Shown here piece after piece: positions 1 through 7,778 of a stretch of DNA of 41,254 nucleotides. The notes beneath the pieces are model-generated. The model made no database searches. It was not told the DNA's origin and saw only the letters and a program-made list of their open reading frames with translations. This DNA comes from Methanobacteriota archaeon. GTDB taxonomy: Archaea; Halobacteriota; Methanosarcinia; Methanotrichales; Methanotrichaceae. The translations under genes and the position numbers were made by a program. The first letter of the stretch is position 1. Each line of letters opens with the position of its first letter. Location of the stretch: NCBI GenBank assembly GCA_029553285.1, contig JAKPCO010000051.1, positions 1 to 41,254 of the forward strand, in the 5' to 3' direction.

Positions 1-2
1 CC

Positions 3-119
3 GTGAACTTCAAACGCAAGGATAAGAAACCTGGAAGCCTGCGATGGACAAGAGCTATAGAATGCTGGAACAACTTCTGTAAAATGTTTATGTTCTACTA
101 CAACGTCGCGAGGAGGTAA
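3..119 (+). CDS. C-terminal end of a probable transposase (truncated by window edge)
   Basis: An open frame runs from the left edge to a double stop (TAA TAA) at 117-122. The visible 38 residues are basic and aromatic, with a Trp/Asn/Tyr-rich end (AIECWNNFCKMFMFYYN, then VARR). I read it as the tail of a DDE-type transposase mainly from position: five bases after the stop there is a terminal inverted repeat that matches the ends of the two 88-bp elements at 5000 and 18173. The catalytic part lies outside the window, so the transposase family cannot be named. It could instead be the tail of another basic protein. Confidence 0.5.
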   Translation: MNFKRKDKKPGSLRWTRAIECWNNFCKMFMFYYNVARR

Positions 120-123
120 TAAT

Positions 124-140
124 GTTATTCGGACAGGTCC
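124..140 (-). repeat. Right terminal inverted repeat of an insertion sequence
   Basis: The plus strand reads GTTATTCGGACAGGTCC. Its reverse complement, GGACCTGTCCGAATAAC, equals the left end of the 88-bp element at 18173 except for the last base. It follows directly on the partial transposase gene, as an IS end should. If 8-bp duplication holds, the left flank outside the window should carry GGATGTTC, the 8 bases seen at 141-148. Confidence 0.65.
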
Positions 141-199
141 GGATGTTCTCTCAAAAGCTTTAAGTGGTGTAAGCTCCAAAACAGAGGCTGGGATGCTCT

Positions 200-712
200 G
201 TGAACGGGAAAAGAACTAGGATCATTAACGATCCATCTGATCTGGTCCCTCTGCTCCAGGTTTTTGGCTCTGAATCTCACAAAAGGGTTTTCGATAAGCT
301 CTGTGATCAGTGGCTGACTGAGAGAGAGCTTGTTGAGATCTTCGGAGACAACGAGAGCGTCAGCCAGTCCATAGAGCTTCTCCGGAAGAGCGGCCTGATA
401 GAGACGAAGTGGAGGGTGCCAGAGCCTGGAAAGAGCCCTGAGAAGGAGTATCATTCGGCTTTCTCGAGGGTCCAGGCGAACTTTTTCTCGTCCATGGAGG
501 ATCTCAGCGACCTCATCAGGGTAACATTCATGTCTGATGAGGAGCTCAGGGACATAACAGAAAGGCTCAGGGAGAGGGTCCGTTCAGGCGTGACATCGAT
601 ATCAACGCTCTCCCGGGATCTCGGAAAGAGCCAGATGTATCTGAAGGCAGCAGCGAAACGTGCGAAGGGGCTGACGGTGAGAGGTCAGAGGATAGAGCTC
701 TCTGAGGATTGA
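200..712 (+). CDS. ArsR-like winged-helix protein
   Basis: A 170-residue protein starting at GTG 200; no in-frame ATG lies nearby. Residues about 20-75 form a winged-helix domain (HKRVFDKLCDQWLTEREL, then a recognition-helix segment SVSQSIELLRKSGLIET). The C-terminal half is a helical region with a second HTH-like segment near residue 130 (SISTLSRDLGKSQMYLKAA). This arrangement occurs in archaeal ArsR-type regulators of the Methanosarcinales; the ligand and target are unknown. A weak TATA-like GCTTTAAG lies about 40 bases upstream. The gene is 60 bases downstream of the insertion-sequence end, so its original upstream region may have been replaced. It is followed 38 bases later by another winged-helix gene. 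Confidence 0.7.
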   Translation: MNGKRTRIINDPSDLVPLLQVFGSESHKRVFDKLCDQWLTERELVEIFGDNESVSQSIELLRKSGLIETKWRVPEPGKSPEKEYHSAFSRVQANFFSSMEDLSDLIRVTFMSDEELRDITERLRERVRSGVTSISTLSRDLGKSQMYLKAAAKRAKGLTVRGQRIELSED

Positions 713-750
713 TCCCAGGCGCAGGTCATTCAGGCCGGTGAGGAAGACGC

Positions 751-1545
751 ATGCCAAATGTTCTCCAGTCGAGACGGGACAGCTCCAGGTTCCAGATACT
801 TGTGGAGATCGCGGCGCATCAGCCGAACGTCAGGCAGAAGGAGGTGGCCGACAAGCTCGGTGTGACTCCTCAGGCGGTCTCCGAGTACATAAAGGAGCTT
901 GTCGCAGACGGCCTCGTCGAGACAGACGGCAGGATGCGCTACAGGATAACGAAGAGAGGCGTTGAGTGGCTCCTCGAGAGCGCAGCTGAGCTCAAGCGCT
1001 ATGCAAGGGTCGTGATGGAGGAGATCATCAATCATGTCTCCGTCTGGCCTGCGATCGCGAGGGAAGACATATCAGAGGGGGAGCGTGTTACACTCGAGAT
1101 GGAGAATGGCCTCCTGTACGCCACGCATTACCGCCCGGATGTCGAGGCCAGCGGGATAGCTATCTCAGATGCGCCCAGAGGGGAGGATGTAGGGGTCTCT
1201 GATCTGCGGGGGCTCATAAGTCTTGAGGAGGGGAGGATAAAGATATGCAAGGTCCCCAGGGTCCAGCTTGGAGGGAGCAGGCGTGTTGATCTGAAGGCGC
1301 TCTCCGGATTGATCCCTGAGAAGGGCCTTGTGGGAGCTCTGGGGATTGAGGCTCTCATCTCCCTGAGAAAGGTCGGAAGGGAGCCGGATGTCTTCTTCGG
1401 CTCGAAGGAGGCGGTGGTCGAGGCCGCCTACCATGGCGTCTCCTCGATAATAGTAAGCGTCGATGAGCAGATCCCGGGGATTCTGAACCGGCTGGAGTCA
1501 GAAGGTATTAAGTACGAGCTCGTCGACCTCACCCTGACAGGATGA
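751..1545 (+). CDS. MarR-like winged-helix regulator with C-terminal sensor-like domain
   Basis: A 264-residue protein with a clear N-terminal winged helix (residues about 15-65: RQKEVADKLGVTPQAVSEYI is the HTH, then the wing DGRMRYRITKRG). The remaining 190 residues form an alpha/beta domain ending in a region that resembles a small-molecule-binding fold (GLVGALGIEALISLRK; PDVFFGSKEAVVEAAYHG). The start ATG at 751 has GAGGA about 6 bases upstream. Its stop overlaps the start of the helicase gene by four bases (ATGA), which argues for translational coupling and a shared task. This gene order is familiar from methanogen genomes, but I know of no proven function; DNA or RNA binding in support of the helicase is a guess. 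Confidence 0.75.
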   Translation: MPNVLQSRRDSSRFQILVEIAAHQPNVRQKEVADKLGVTPQAVSEYIKELVADGLVETDGRMRYRITKRGVEWLLESAAELKRYARVVMEEIINHVSVWPAIAREDISEGERVTLEMENGLLYATHYRPDVEASGIAISDAPRGEDVGVSDLRGLISLEEGRIKICKVPRVQLGGSRRVDLKALSGLIPEKGLVGALGIEALISLRKVGREPDVFFGSKEAVVEAAYHGVSSIIVSVDEQIPGILNRLESEGIKYELVDLTLTG

Positions 1546-3977
1546 GCTTGAACGTTCTGGCGCAGGCCGAGAAATCCAGGATTCTTCTGCTGCCCATAAA
1601 GGATGACAGGGTGGTCTTCGAGGGATATCTGCGCATAAAGGATACCCCGAACGGACCCAGACCATACAAGTTTCTGGTCAAGAAAGATACCGTGAGGTAT
1701 CTTCCCCCAGACGATTCCGTGAAGCTGCTCCGGAAGGCAAGGGGCATATTTGTGGCCAAGGGCGAAGAGACTCTGGAGCAGAGATTTGTCGAGCTGCTGA
1801 ATGCATACCAGCTGAAACACCACAGGGTCTCTGTATGCCAGCACTGTCTTGGAGGAAAAAGGGTCACACTTCTCGGAGAGGACTCTGTGAGTTACAGGGG
1901 CTCCAGAATATGCTACAGATGCGCAGTCGATGAGATAAACAGGGAGGCCGAGTTCAGAGGGATAGGGAGGGCCGGGAGACGGCACCTCGCGGGAATACTC
2001 GCGAGGAGGCGAGATCTGGATGAGGTCATGGATCTCCTGAACCTCCAGAGGATAGATCCTGATCTTACCCGTTTCGATGTCATCCCCGCCTCTGAAGAGG
2101 TCGCATCCCTGAGCATTGATGATATCCAGATCCCCACAGAGCTGCGGGATCATCTGAAGAGGCGGCTCAGCAATCTCCTGCCGGTGCAGGCGATGGCTGT
2201 GCGGAAGGGGCTTCTCGAGGGCAAGAGCCTTCTAGTCGTATCTGCGACAGCGACCGGGAAGAGCCTGATCGGGGAGATCGCTGGTATAAAGAACCTGATC
2301 GAAGGAAAAGGGAAGCTCCTTTTTCTCGTCCCCCTCGTCGCCCTGGCCAACCAGAAGTTCGAGCAGCTCTCCGCTTATTCCGAGCTGGGATTCAGGACAT
2401 CGATAAAAGTGGGCGTGAGCCGCATACGTCTTGGAAGGGGATTCAGCCTGCCGACAGATCTGGATGCCGATATCATCGTCGGGACATACGAGGGCATAGA
2501 CCAGGTTCTCCGGAGCGGCAGGAGTCTTGGCAGGATAGGGACAGTGGTCATAGACGAGGTCCACATGCTCGAGGATCCAGAGCGCGGCCACCGTCTTGCG
2601 GGAATGATCGCGAGGCTGAGATTCGTCGCTCCCCGGGCCCAGTTCGTATACCTCTCAGCGACAGTCGGAAATCCCGTAGCTCTCTCAAAGAGCCTCGGCG
2701 CGGAGCTGGTCGAGTATGAGATAAGACCTGTGCCCATAGAGCGACATCTGATCTTCACATCACCTGCGGACAAGCTGCATCTGATAAGAAGACTGGTGGG
2801 AGCCGGAGCGTCTGTGAGATCCTCAACCGGATATAAAGGACAGACGATAATATTCACGAACTCCAGGAAGAAGTGCTTCTCGCTCGCACAGGCGATTCCA
2901 GGAGCGGTTGCGTATCATGCAGGACTGCAGTACCATGAGAGGAAGCGGATAGAGGAGCTCTTCGCTCAGGGCAGGATCAATGCGGTTGTCACGACATCTG
3001 CGCTTGCAGCGGGTGTGGATTTTCCCGCATCGCAGGTGATATTCGAGACGCTTGCGATGGGGATCGAGTGGCTCACTGTCCATGAGTTCAACCAGATGCT
3101 CGGCAGGGCGGGCAGACCAGGGTATCATGACAGAGGTCTTGTGTACATACTCGCAGAGCCAGGGCGGCGCTATAACGGCCTGGAGAGCGAGGATGAGGTC
3201 GCCCTGAGGCTTCTCAGCAGCTCAGTTGAGGATGTCTCCCCGCATTATGAGGAGCAGCAGCAGCTCGAGGAGGTTCTCGCAAACACAGCTGTTGCCAGAT
3301 CCGTGGATGAGCTGAGGGAGCTGCACAGGCTCACAATTGGTCTGGACGATCTGAACAGGGCTATGGAGATGCTGCGCGAGAAGGATCTTGTAAGATGCAT
3401 ATCCCCCACCAGGCTCGGCAGGGTGGTGGCAGCGCACTTCCTGAGCCCGGAGCAGGCGGATCTTGTGATAAGAGGCATGAATGCAGGGAAATCCCCCACA
3501 GAGATCGCCGTCGATCTCGAGCAGTTCGATGCACTCTTCCTGAGGGCAGCAGAGGAGATATCATTCAGGATCAGAATGCCGGTGGCGCAGAGGGTCTTCC
3601 AGGGGTCCTTCTTCGATCTCATCTCGAGCCCCGATCTCCTAAAGCTCGATCGCAGAATCCAGGAGGAGTGCCTGCGCTTCGCGAGGGATTTCATGAGATG
3701 CAGCTGCAGGGAGGCGCCTTACTGCGGATGTGTGGAGCGGGCGGTATCGATGAGGATTCTGGAGATGAGATCTCAGGGAATGGACCCGAAGGAGATACTG
3801 CACGCCTTCAGCGACGATTACGGGATCTACGGGTATGAGGGGGATCTGATCAACTACCTCGACCAGATTGTGAGATACCTGGAGGCGATCGAGGCGATTG
3901 CCATGGTCCTGAGGAAGATGGAGATCGCAGAGGAAGCTGCCAGGTCGCGGAGAAGAATCGAGGGGACAGAGGAGTGA
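1542..3977 (+). CDS. DEVH-box superfamily 2 helicase, Ski2/Hel308-like, with N-terminal zinc motif
   Basis: An 811-residue ATP-dependent nucleic-acid helicase. The N-terminal 200 residues precede the motor and hold two Cys pairs (CQHC near residue 100, CYRC near 127), a likely zinc ribbon. Motor motifs follow in order: Walker A variant SATATGKS near 233, DEVH near 337, SAT in YLSATVGN near 370, and motif VI QMLGRAGRPG near 520. The C-terminal 280 residues are helical and carry a cluster of cysteines (CSCREAPYCGC near 720). This matches archaeal helicases carrying the DUF5814 domain, related to Hel308 and Ski2. Substrate (DNA repair or RNA surveillance) is undecided. The start overlaps the upstream regulator gene (ATGA at 1542). 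Confidence 0.88.
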   Translation: MSLNVLAQAEKSRILLLPIKDDRVVFEGYLRIKDTPNGPRPYKFLVKKDTVRYLPPDDSVKLLRKARGIFVAKGEETLEQRFVELLNAYQLKHHRVSVCQHCLGGKRVTLLGEDSVSYRGSRICYRCAVDEINREAEFRGIGRAGRRHLAGILARRRDLDEVMDLLNLQRIDPDLTRFDVIPASEEVASLSIDDIQIPTELRDHLKRRLSNLLPVQAMAVRKGLLEGKSLLVVSATATGKSLIGEIAGIKNLIEGKGKLLFLVPLVALANQKFEQLSAYSELGFRTSIKVGVSRIRLGRGFSLPTDLDADIIVGTYEGIDQVLRSGRSLGRIGTVVIDEVHMLEDPERGHRLAGMIARLRFVAPRAQFVYLSATVGNPVALSKSLGAELVEYEIRPVPIERHLIFTSPADKLHLIRRLVGAGASVRSSTGYKGQTIIFTNSRKKCFSLAQAIPGAVAYHAGLQYHERKRIEELFAQGRINAVVTTSALAAGVDFPASQVIFETLAMGIEWLTVHEFNQMLGRAGRPGYHDRGLVYILAEPGRRYNGLESEDEVALRLLSSSVEDVSPHYEEQQQLEEVLANTAVARSVDELRELHRLTIGLDDLNRAMEMLREKDLVRCISPTRLGRVVAAHFLSPEQADLVIRGMNAGKSPTEIAVDLEQFDALFLRAAEEISFRIRMPVAQRVFQGSFFDLISSPDLLKLDRRIQEECLRFARDFMRCSCREAPYCGCVERAVSMRILEMRSQGMDPKEILHAFSDDYGIYGYEGDLINYLDQIVRYLEAIEAIAMVLRKMEIAEEAARSRRRIEGTEE

Positions 3978-4072
3978 GGTGCGCAGGATAAACTCGGGTA
4001 TTCGGGCAGTGGCATACAGGCCCGCATTCAGGGCAGCAGAAGGTCGATCCCCAACGATGCAGTTTTAGGAGG

Positions 4073-4838
4073 TCACCCGGTCTCAGGTTCTGCGCATCCT
4101 GTCTGCTCATCTTTTTTCAGGGCTGCAAATGCATGTTTCTCCCTGGAGTGAGGTAGCGCTTTTCTGCTGAGGAATTCGAGATGTTTCACAATCTCTGGCA
4201 GATAAGAAGCAGGGAAGCCCAGCACCACCTCACCATCCCCCATGTCAGTGGCATCACGGCAGCCGTAGCATCCCAGGCTGAAGTTCAGCCTTTTCTCCAG
4301 ATAGGGGGAGAACTGTGGAGTCAACGCATGTCGCCTGAAGAACCGCGGTGCTGCTCTGCACCCTCTCTCCTTCCCGCAAGTGCATGTACGAAAGAACAAT
4401 CCACATGAGCTTTTCCGCTTCGCACTCCACAACCACCAGATCCGGCAGATGCTCTGCAGCTTCCAGAGGATACAGATGTATTTGTTTCACTGCACCCATC
4501 TCCAGATGCGGCATATCCTCGAACATTCTGCGCGCGACGCTTTCGTCTGAGACTATCCCGAAGCTCACCAGCCCCCTTCCGGTTCGCAGCGGCTCTGGCA
4601 GAGGCCTGAATCCGAACGCTCGGGCTGCAGCCGGGCACGATATACCCTCGGCTTTTAAAATAACACTTCTGCCGTGACGGGCGTGCATCAGCGCCTGGCA
4701 GTATCGATGCCTCTGCAGCACATCAGCCCCCTCCACTTCGCCATCCCCCAGAAACCTCACACCAACTGGCGATGTTGACAGGCCCAGTATCGCTTTCATT
4801 CTCGCCCCAAGATCCTGGACATCTCTGATATCTGGCAT
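4073..4838 (-). pseudogene. DUF169 family gene disrupted by a single-base frameshift
   Basis: DUF169 proteins are about 230-250 residues, of unknown function, common in methanogens and anaerobes. The first frame (start ATG 4838, GAGG upstream) gives the N-terminal two thirds: LGLSTSPVGVRFL, then YCQALMHAR, then TCVDSTV. It then slides out of family sequence. The remaining family sequence (PYLEKRLNFSLGCYGCRDA, then GDGEVVLGFP) continues in the next frame to the stop at 4073. The switch is at a run of five G on the plus strand (4304-4308); four G would rejoin the frames exactly. Either a recent mutation, phase variation at a homopolymer, or a sequencing error. It is divergent from the HTH/ABC module and shares its palindrome-bearing upstream region. 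Confidence 0.8.
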
Positions 4839-4958
4839 TTGCCTCAACCCTCTGCAGGAGATCGCCCCGGAACGCTCCGATTGGCGGCTGGATCTCACAG
4901 ATCCCTATTCTGGTCGCACGCATCTGCGCATTCCGGAACCATCTCTAATCAGTAACAT

Positions 4959-4974
4959 ATCAAGATCTGTTGAT
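4959..4974. promoter_or_regulatory. Inverted repeat ATCAA-N6-TTGAT, candidate operator 1
   Basis: The sequence ATCAAGATCTGTTGAT, extended by AT on each side, is an inverted repeat with half-sites ATCAA and TTGAT six bases apart. The identical half-site arrangement recurs at 5160. Both lie between the DUF169 gene and the HTH regulator, which makes the HTH product at 5334 the likely ligand. No binding data. Confidence 0.5.
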
Positions 4975-4999
4975 ATTTATGAATTGTGGCTCTTTGGTC

Positions 5000-5087
5000 G
5001 GACGTGTCCAAATAAGGATCAAATGTTTCTGGCATGAAGAAGCGGTAAGGTCGAATTTCTGGATTCGGCTCTTATCCGTAGAGGTCC
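5000..5087. mobile_element. 88-bp miniature inverted-repeat element, copy 1
   Basis: Ends are GGACGTGTCCAAATAAG (left) and the imperfect reverse complement ending in GAGGTCC (right). The interior is nearly identical to the copy at 18173 (shared stretches such as AAGCGGTAAGGT and TTTCTGGATTCGGCTCTT). It is flanked by a perfect 8-bp target duplication, CTTTGGTC at 4992-4999 and 5088-5095. It has no coding capacity. Its ends resemble the insertion-sequence end at 124-140, which suggests mobilisation in trans by that transposase. Confidence 0.85.
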
Positions 5088-5159
5088 CTTTGGTCCACAT
5101 GAATAAGGCTGATCATGCAGATTGAATTCATATGGTGCGATCCTCACGAATCCAAATTT

Positions 5160-5175
5160 ATCAATATATATTGAT
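5160..5175. promoter_or_regulatory. Perfect 16-bp palindrome, candidate operator 2
   Basis: ATCAATATATATTGAT is a perfect palindrome with the same ATCAA-N6-TTGAT layout as the site at 4959. The two centres are 201 bp apart. Removing the 88-bp element and one 8-bp duplication lying between them leaves 105 bp. Confidence 0.55.
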
Positions 5176-5302
5176 GCCTCCAGTCGGCCTTTCTGGCATG
5201 AAAGGGCGTGCGCCCACAGCCCTCCAGTGAGACCTCCGATGATCGCTGTAGCAGGATGCAACTCAGGATCACATATTTTCAAGGATATGGCTTTCACGTT
5301 AA

Positions 5303-5313
5303 AGTTAAATACT
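5303..5313 (+). promoter_or_regulatory. TATA box for the HTH regulator gene
   Basis: AGTTAAATACT is a good archaeal box A, about 25 bases upstream of the GTG at 5334. There is no convincing Shine-Dalgarno between the two, so a leaderless transcript is likely. Confidence 0.5.
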
Positions 5314-5333
5314 ATAATACTCAAGCTGGATAT

Positions 5334-5654
5334 GTGTGCAGAGAACCAGACCTTCCGGGACCGCTGCGGAGGATCCAGCGATACATCCGTGCGCTGCACT
5401 GCCCGACCAGATGGGCCATAATCCGCTGCATTGGAGATGGTGAGAGGAGCGCGAAAGAGATCTACGAGGAGTTGAGCTCTCACGGAGAGATCTCGATGCC
5501 AGGGCTCTACTACCACCTCTCCGCTTTACGGCAGGCAGGCATCATTGAGGTGGCGGGATACAGGGAGAGCGGTGGCGGCATACCGGAGAAGGTGTGGAGG
5601 TTAAGGACCCGCAGGATCGTGATCGATCTTCTGGATGAGACGGAGGTGGAGTGA
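5334..5654 (+). CDS. Winged-helix (ArsR/PadR-like) transcriptional regulator
   Basis: A short regulator of about 106 residues if it starts at GTG 5334; upstream in-frame codons lie in non-coding sequence. The winged helix covers residues about 12-80: CPTRWAIIRCIGDGERSAKE (first helices), SMPGLYYHLSALRQAGIIEV (recognition helix), then a Gly-rich wing (YRESGGGIPEKVWRL). I chose the GTG because it follows a TATA box by the leaderless distance. It is the first gene of an apparent operon with a His/Cys-rich microprotein and an ABC transporter, so it probably controls that transporter. Two matching 16-bp palindromes lie upstream as candidate operators. The inducer is unknown; the metal-ligand-rich neighbour suggests a metal or a toxic compound. 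Confidence 0.75.
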   Translation: MCREPDLPGPLRRIQRYIRALHCPTRWAIIRCIGDGERSAKEIYEELSSHGEISMPGLYYHLSALRQAGIIEVAGYRESGGGIPEKVWRLRTRRIVIDLLDETEVE

Positions 5655-5861
5655 ATGTGCCACGCGAGAGGGTTGGTATTTGAGAGGTGGGCGCATCATG
5701 GACTGCATCACCATGGCGTCTGCTGCTGCACTGGATCCGGCAGGGTTTCGGGCAGAGAGGAGCTGATTGATGGACTGAAGGAGTACAGGGATGAGCTGAA
5801 GCGCGAGCTGGAGCGCGTCGAGGCGAAGCTTCGCTCTCTCCAGCCAGAGGTAAAGGACTGA
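5655..5861 (+). CDS. His/Cys-rich microprotein with C-terminal coiled coil
   Basis: A 68-residue protein beginning immediately after the stop of the regulator (TGA then ATG), so translation is probably coupled. The first 25 residues are dense in potential metal ligands: MCH, then HHGLHHHGVCCC. Residues about 34-62 are a heptad-like helix (LIDGLKEYRDELKRELERVE) suited to dimerisation. I do not recognise a named family. Position between an HTH regulator and an ABC exporter suggests a metal-binding accessory, sensor or chaperone; this is inference. No signal peptide or membrane segment is visible. Confidence 0.65.
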   Translation: MCHARGLVFERWAHHGLHHHGVCCCTGSGRVSGREELIDGLKEYRDELKRELERVEAKLRSLQPEVKD

Positions 5862-5989
5862 ATTGCATCGTGGACCGGGCATCATTTCTGCTTTCAGGAG
5901 AGCGCTGGGCGCGGACTCCAGGCCGGAGGCTGTATTCCTCCGCAGAACTCAGATGTACGCAGCCGTGAGGCAATGCACTGGAGGATAAG

Positions 5990-6937
5990 ATGGATGCGAT
6001 TCAGGTCAAAGATCTGACAAAGCGATTCAGAAGCTTCACAGCGGTCGATCATATAAGCTTCAGTGTTGTGGAAGGAGAGATATTCGGCTTCCTCGGGCCG
6101 AACGGCTCTGGCAAGAGCACCACCATAAGGATGCTCACAGGGATTGTGAAGCCTGACGAGGGGACAGCCGCCATAATGGACCACGACATCAGCAGAGACC
6201 CGATCAGGGCGAGAGAGTCGATCGGGTTCGTCCCGGAGATGGCCAATGCTTACGTGGAGCTCACAGCATGGCGGAACCTGATGCTCATGGGTGAGCTGTA
6301 CGGAGTTCCACGTAGGGAGCGGGAGGAGCGCGCCGGCGATCTCCTGAGGCGGTTCGGCCTTTATGAGCGAAGGGATGACCAGGTGCGGGGATTCTCCAAG
6401 GGGATGAGGCAGAGGCTCCTCCTCTGCATGTCTCTCATCAACGATCCTCCTGTGCTCATACTTGATGAGCCGGCATCCGGCCTGGACGTGGAGAGCTCGA
6501 GGCTCATTAAGGATGTCATACGGGATCTGAACCGGGCAGGCACGACGGTCTTCCTGACAACTCACAACATAGAGGATGCAAGCCAGCTCTGCGACAGGGT
6601 GGCTATAATAAACCAGGGACGGATCATCGCGGTTGACCGTCCGGAAGCGCTGAGGCGAATGGGGGGCGGTCTTCACTGCATCGAGCTGAACTTCAGCGGA
6701 TCTGTCAGTGAAAATGAACTGTCTGGCTTCACATGTGTTCGGGAGGTCAGGAGGTCTGGAGACAAGCTCAGGCTGTATGTCGATGATATCGACATGGCAA
6801 TAGGCTGCATCGCAGACTACTCGAGAGCTCACGATCTGCGGATTCTGACGCTCAACACGCTCGCACCCTCTCTGGAGGATATCTTCGTGAGACTCACAAC
6901 AGGAGTTGAATCAGATGAGCTGGCTGGAGCAGCTTAA
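5990..6937 (+). CDS. ABC transporter ATP-binding protein (ABC-2 type exporter)
   Basis: A 315-residue ATPase that powers export through the membrane partner encoded next. It has Walker A GPNGSGKST (residues 36-44), signature FSKGMRQR near 134, Walker B VLILDEPASG near 155, and the switch histidine in LTTHNIEDA. The last 90 residues are the variable domain typical of CcmA/DrrA-like ATPases. The start ATG 5990 has GGAGG 6 bases upstream. The 3' end overlaps the permease start by 23 bases. It resembles drug, bacteriocin or metal exporter ATPases; the substrate cannot be assigned from sequence. Confidence 0.92.
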   Translation: MDAIQVKDLTKRFRSFTAVDHISFSVVEGEIFGFLGPNGSGKSTTIRMLTGIVKPDEGTAAIMDHDISRDPIRARESIGFVPEMANAYVELTAWRNLMLMGELYGVPRREREERAGDLLRRFGLYERRDDQVRGFSKGMRQRLLLCMSLINDPPVLILDEPASGLDVESSRLIKDVIRDLNRAGTTVFLTTHNIEDASQLCDRVAIINQGRIIAVDRPEALRRMGGGLHCIELNFSGSVSENELSGFTCVREVRRSGDKLRLYVDDIDMAIGCIADYSRAHDLRILTLNTLAPSLEDIFVRLTTGVESDELAGAA

Positions 6938-7664
6938 GAGATCACTGGTCATCGCCAGAAAGGATGTCTGGATCTACTACGCCAAAGGGCCGGTAATGGT
7001 CTTTGGCCTGATCTTCCCCCTATTTCTGCTTATGGCGTTCACAATCGGGCGGAATATGACAGTAAGAGATCTGTTTCCAGGGCTGATGGGCATGGCGATA
7101 TTCTTCACATCAACAGCTGTCGGTCCGGCGATCCTCCCCTGGGAGGCGCGGTCCAGAACCCTGGAGCGCCTCGTGACCGCGCCTGTTGAGGTCTGGGCGC
7201 TGCTTCTGGGCGATGTCTTCGCATCCTTCGTATTCGGCATACTGATATCTCTGATTCCACTCGCTGTCGCAGTGGTTATGGGAGTTGAGGTTATTCATGT
7301 GGTGGTCTTTGTGCTGGGAATGCTTCTCGCAACATTCTGCTTCGCATCTCTGAGCATACTACTCTCAGTCTATCCGCCCACAGATGTGCCTGCGACGGTT
7401 ATGATGCTCTCATCACTGGTTCGCTTTCCCCTGGTATTCATCAGCGGAGTCTTCGTGCCGGTTGATGAGCTGCCAGGATGGGGGCGTGCCATCTCCTCGG
7501 TCTCACCGCTCACATACTTCGTCGATCTGGCAAGGTATTCGATAAGCGGCATCAGCTACTACTCGGCTCCTGTGGATCTGGCGGTCATGACTGTGTTTGC
7601 AGCCGTATTCCTGCTGGCAGCGGTAAAGCTCCACGAGCGGTTCCTCCCGCAGAGATTTTCATGA
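6915..7664 (+). CDS. ABC-2 type transporter permease
   Basis: An integral membrane protein of about 249 residues with six hydrophobic segments, the usual ABC-2 permease layout: first helix near GPVMVFGLIFPLFLLMAF, then helices near residues 55, 100, 135, 170 (with SGVFVPVDELPGWGRAISSV, a family hallmark before the last helix) and 225. Two starts are possible, TTG 6906 and ATG 6915; I prefer ATG because AGGAG sits 9 bases before it. It works with the ATPase at 5990 as an export half-transporter pair. The operon ends here. Confidence 0.88.
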   Translation: MSWLEQLKRSLVIARKDVWIYYAKGPVMVFGLIFPLFLLMAFTIGRNMTVRDLFPGLMGMAIFFTSTAVGPAILPWEARSRTLERLVTAPVEVWALLLGDVFASFVFGILISLIPLAVAVVMGVEVIHVVVFVLGMLLATFCFASLSILLSVYPPTDVPATVMMLSSLVRFPLVFISGVFVPVDELPGWGRAISSVSPLTYFVDLARYSISGISYYSAPVDLAVMTVFAAVFLLAAVKLHERFLPQRFS

Positions 7665-7778
7665 GAACCAGGAACAACTAAAGACTTTTCTGGGGAACAG
7701 AGCTGCTGGATCAAACCAAAAATGGTAGCATGAATCCCACGATGGTGGGTACATGCCTGGATCCTGTTGGATCCCGCT

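Noticed and set aside
5894-6832. Long minus-strand open frame opposite the ABC ATPase
   Set aside because: The plus strand encodes a complete ATPase with all motifs; the minus frame is its shadow.
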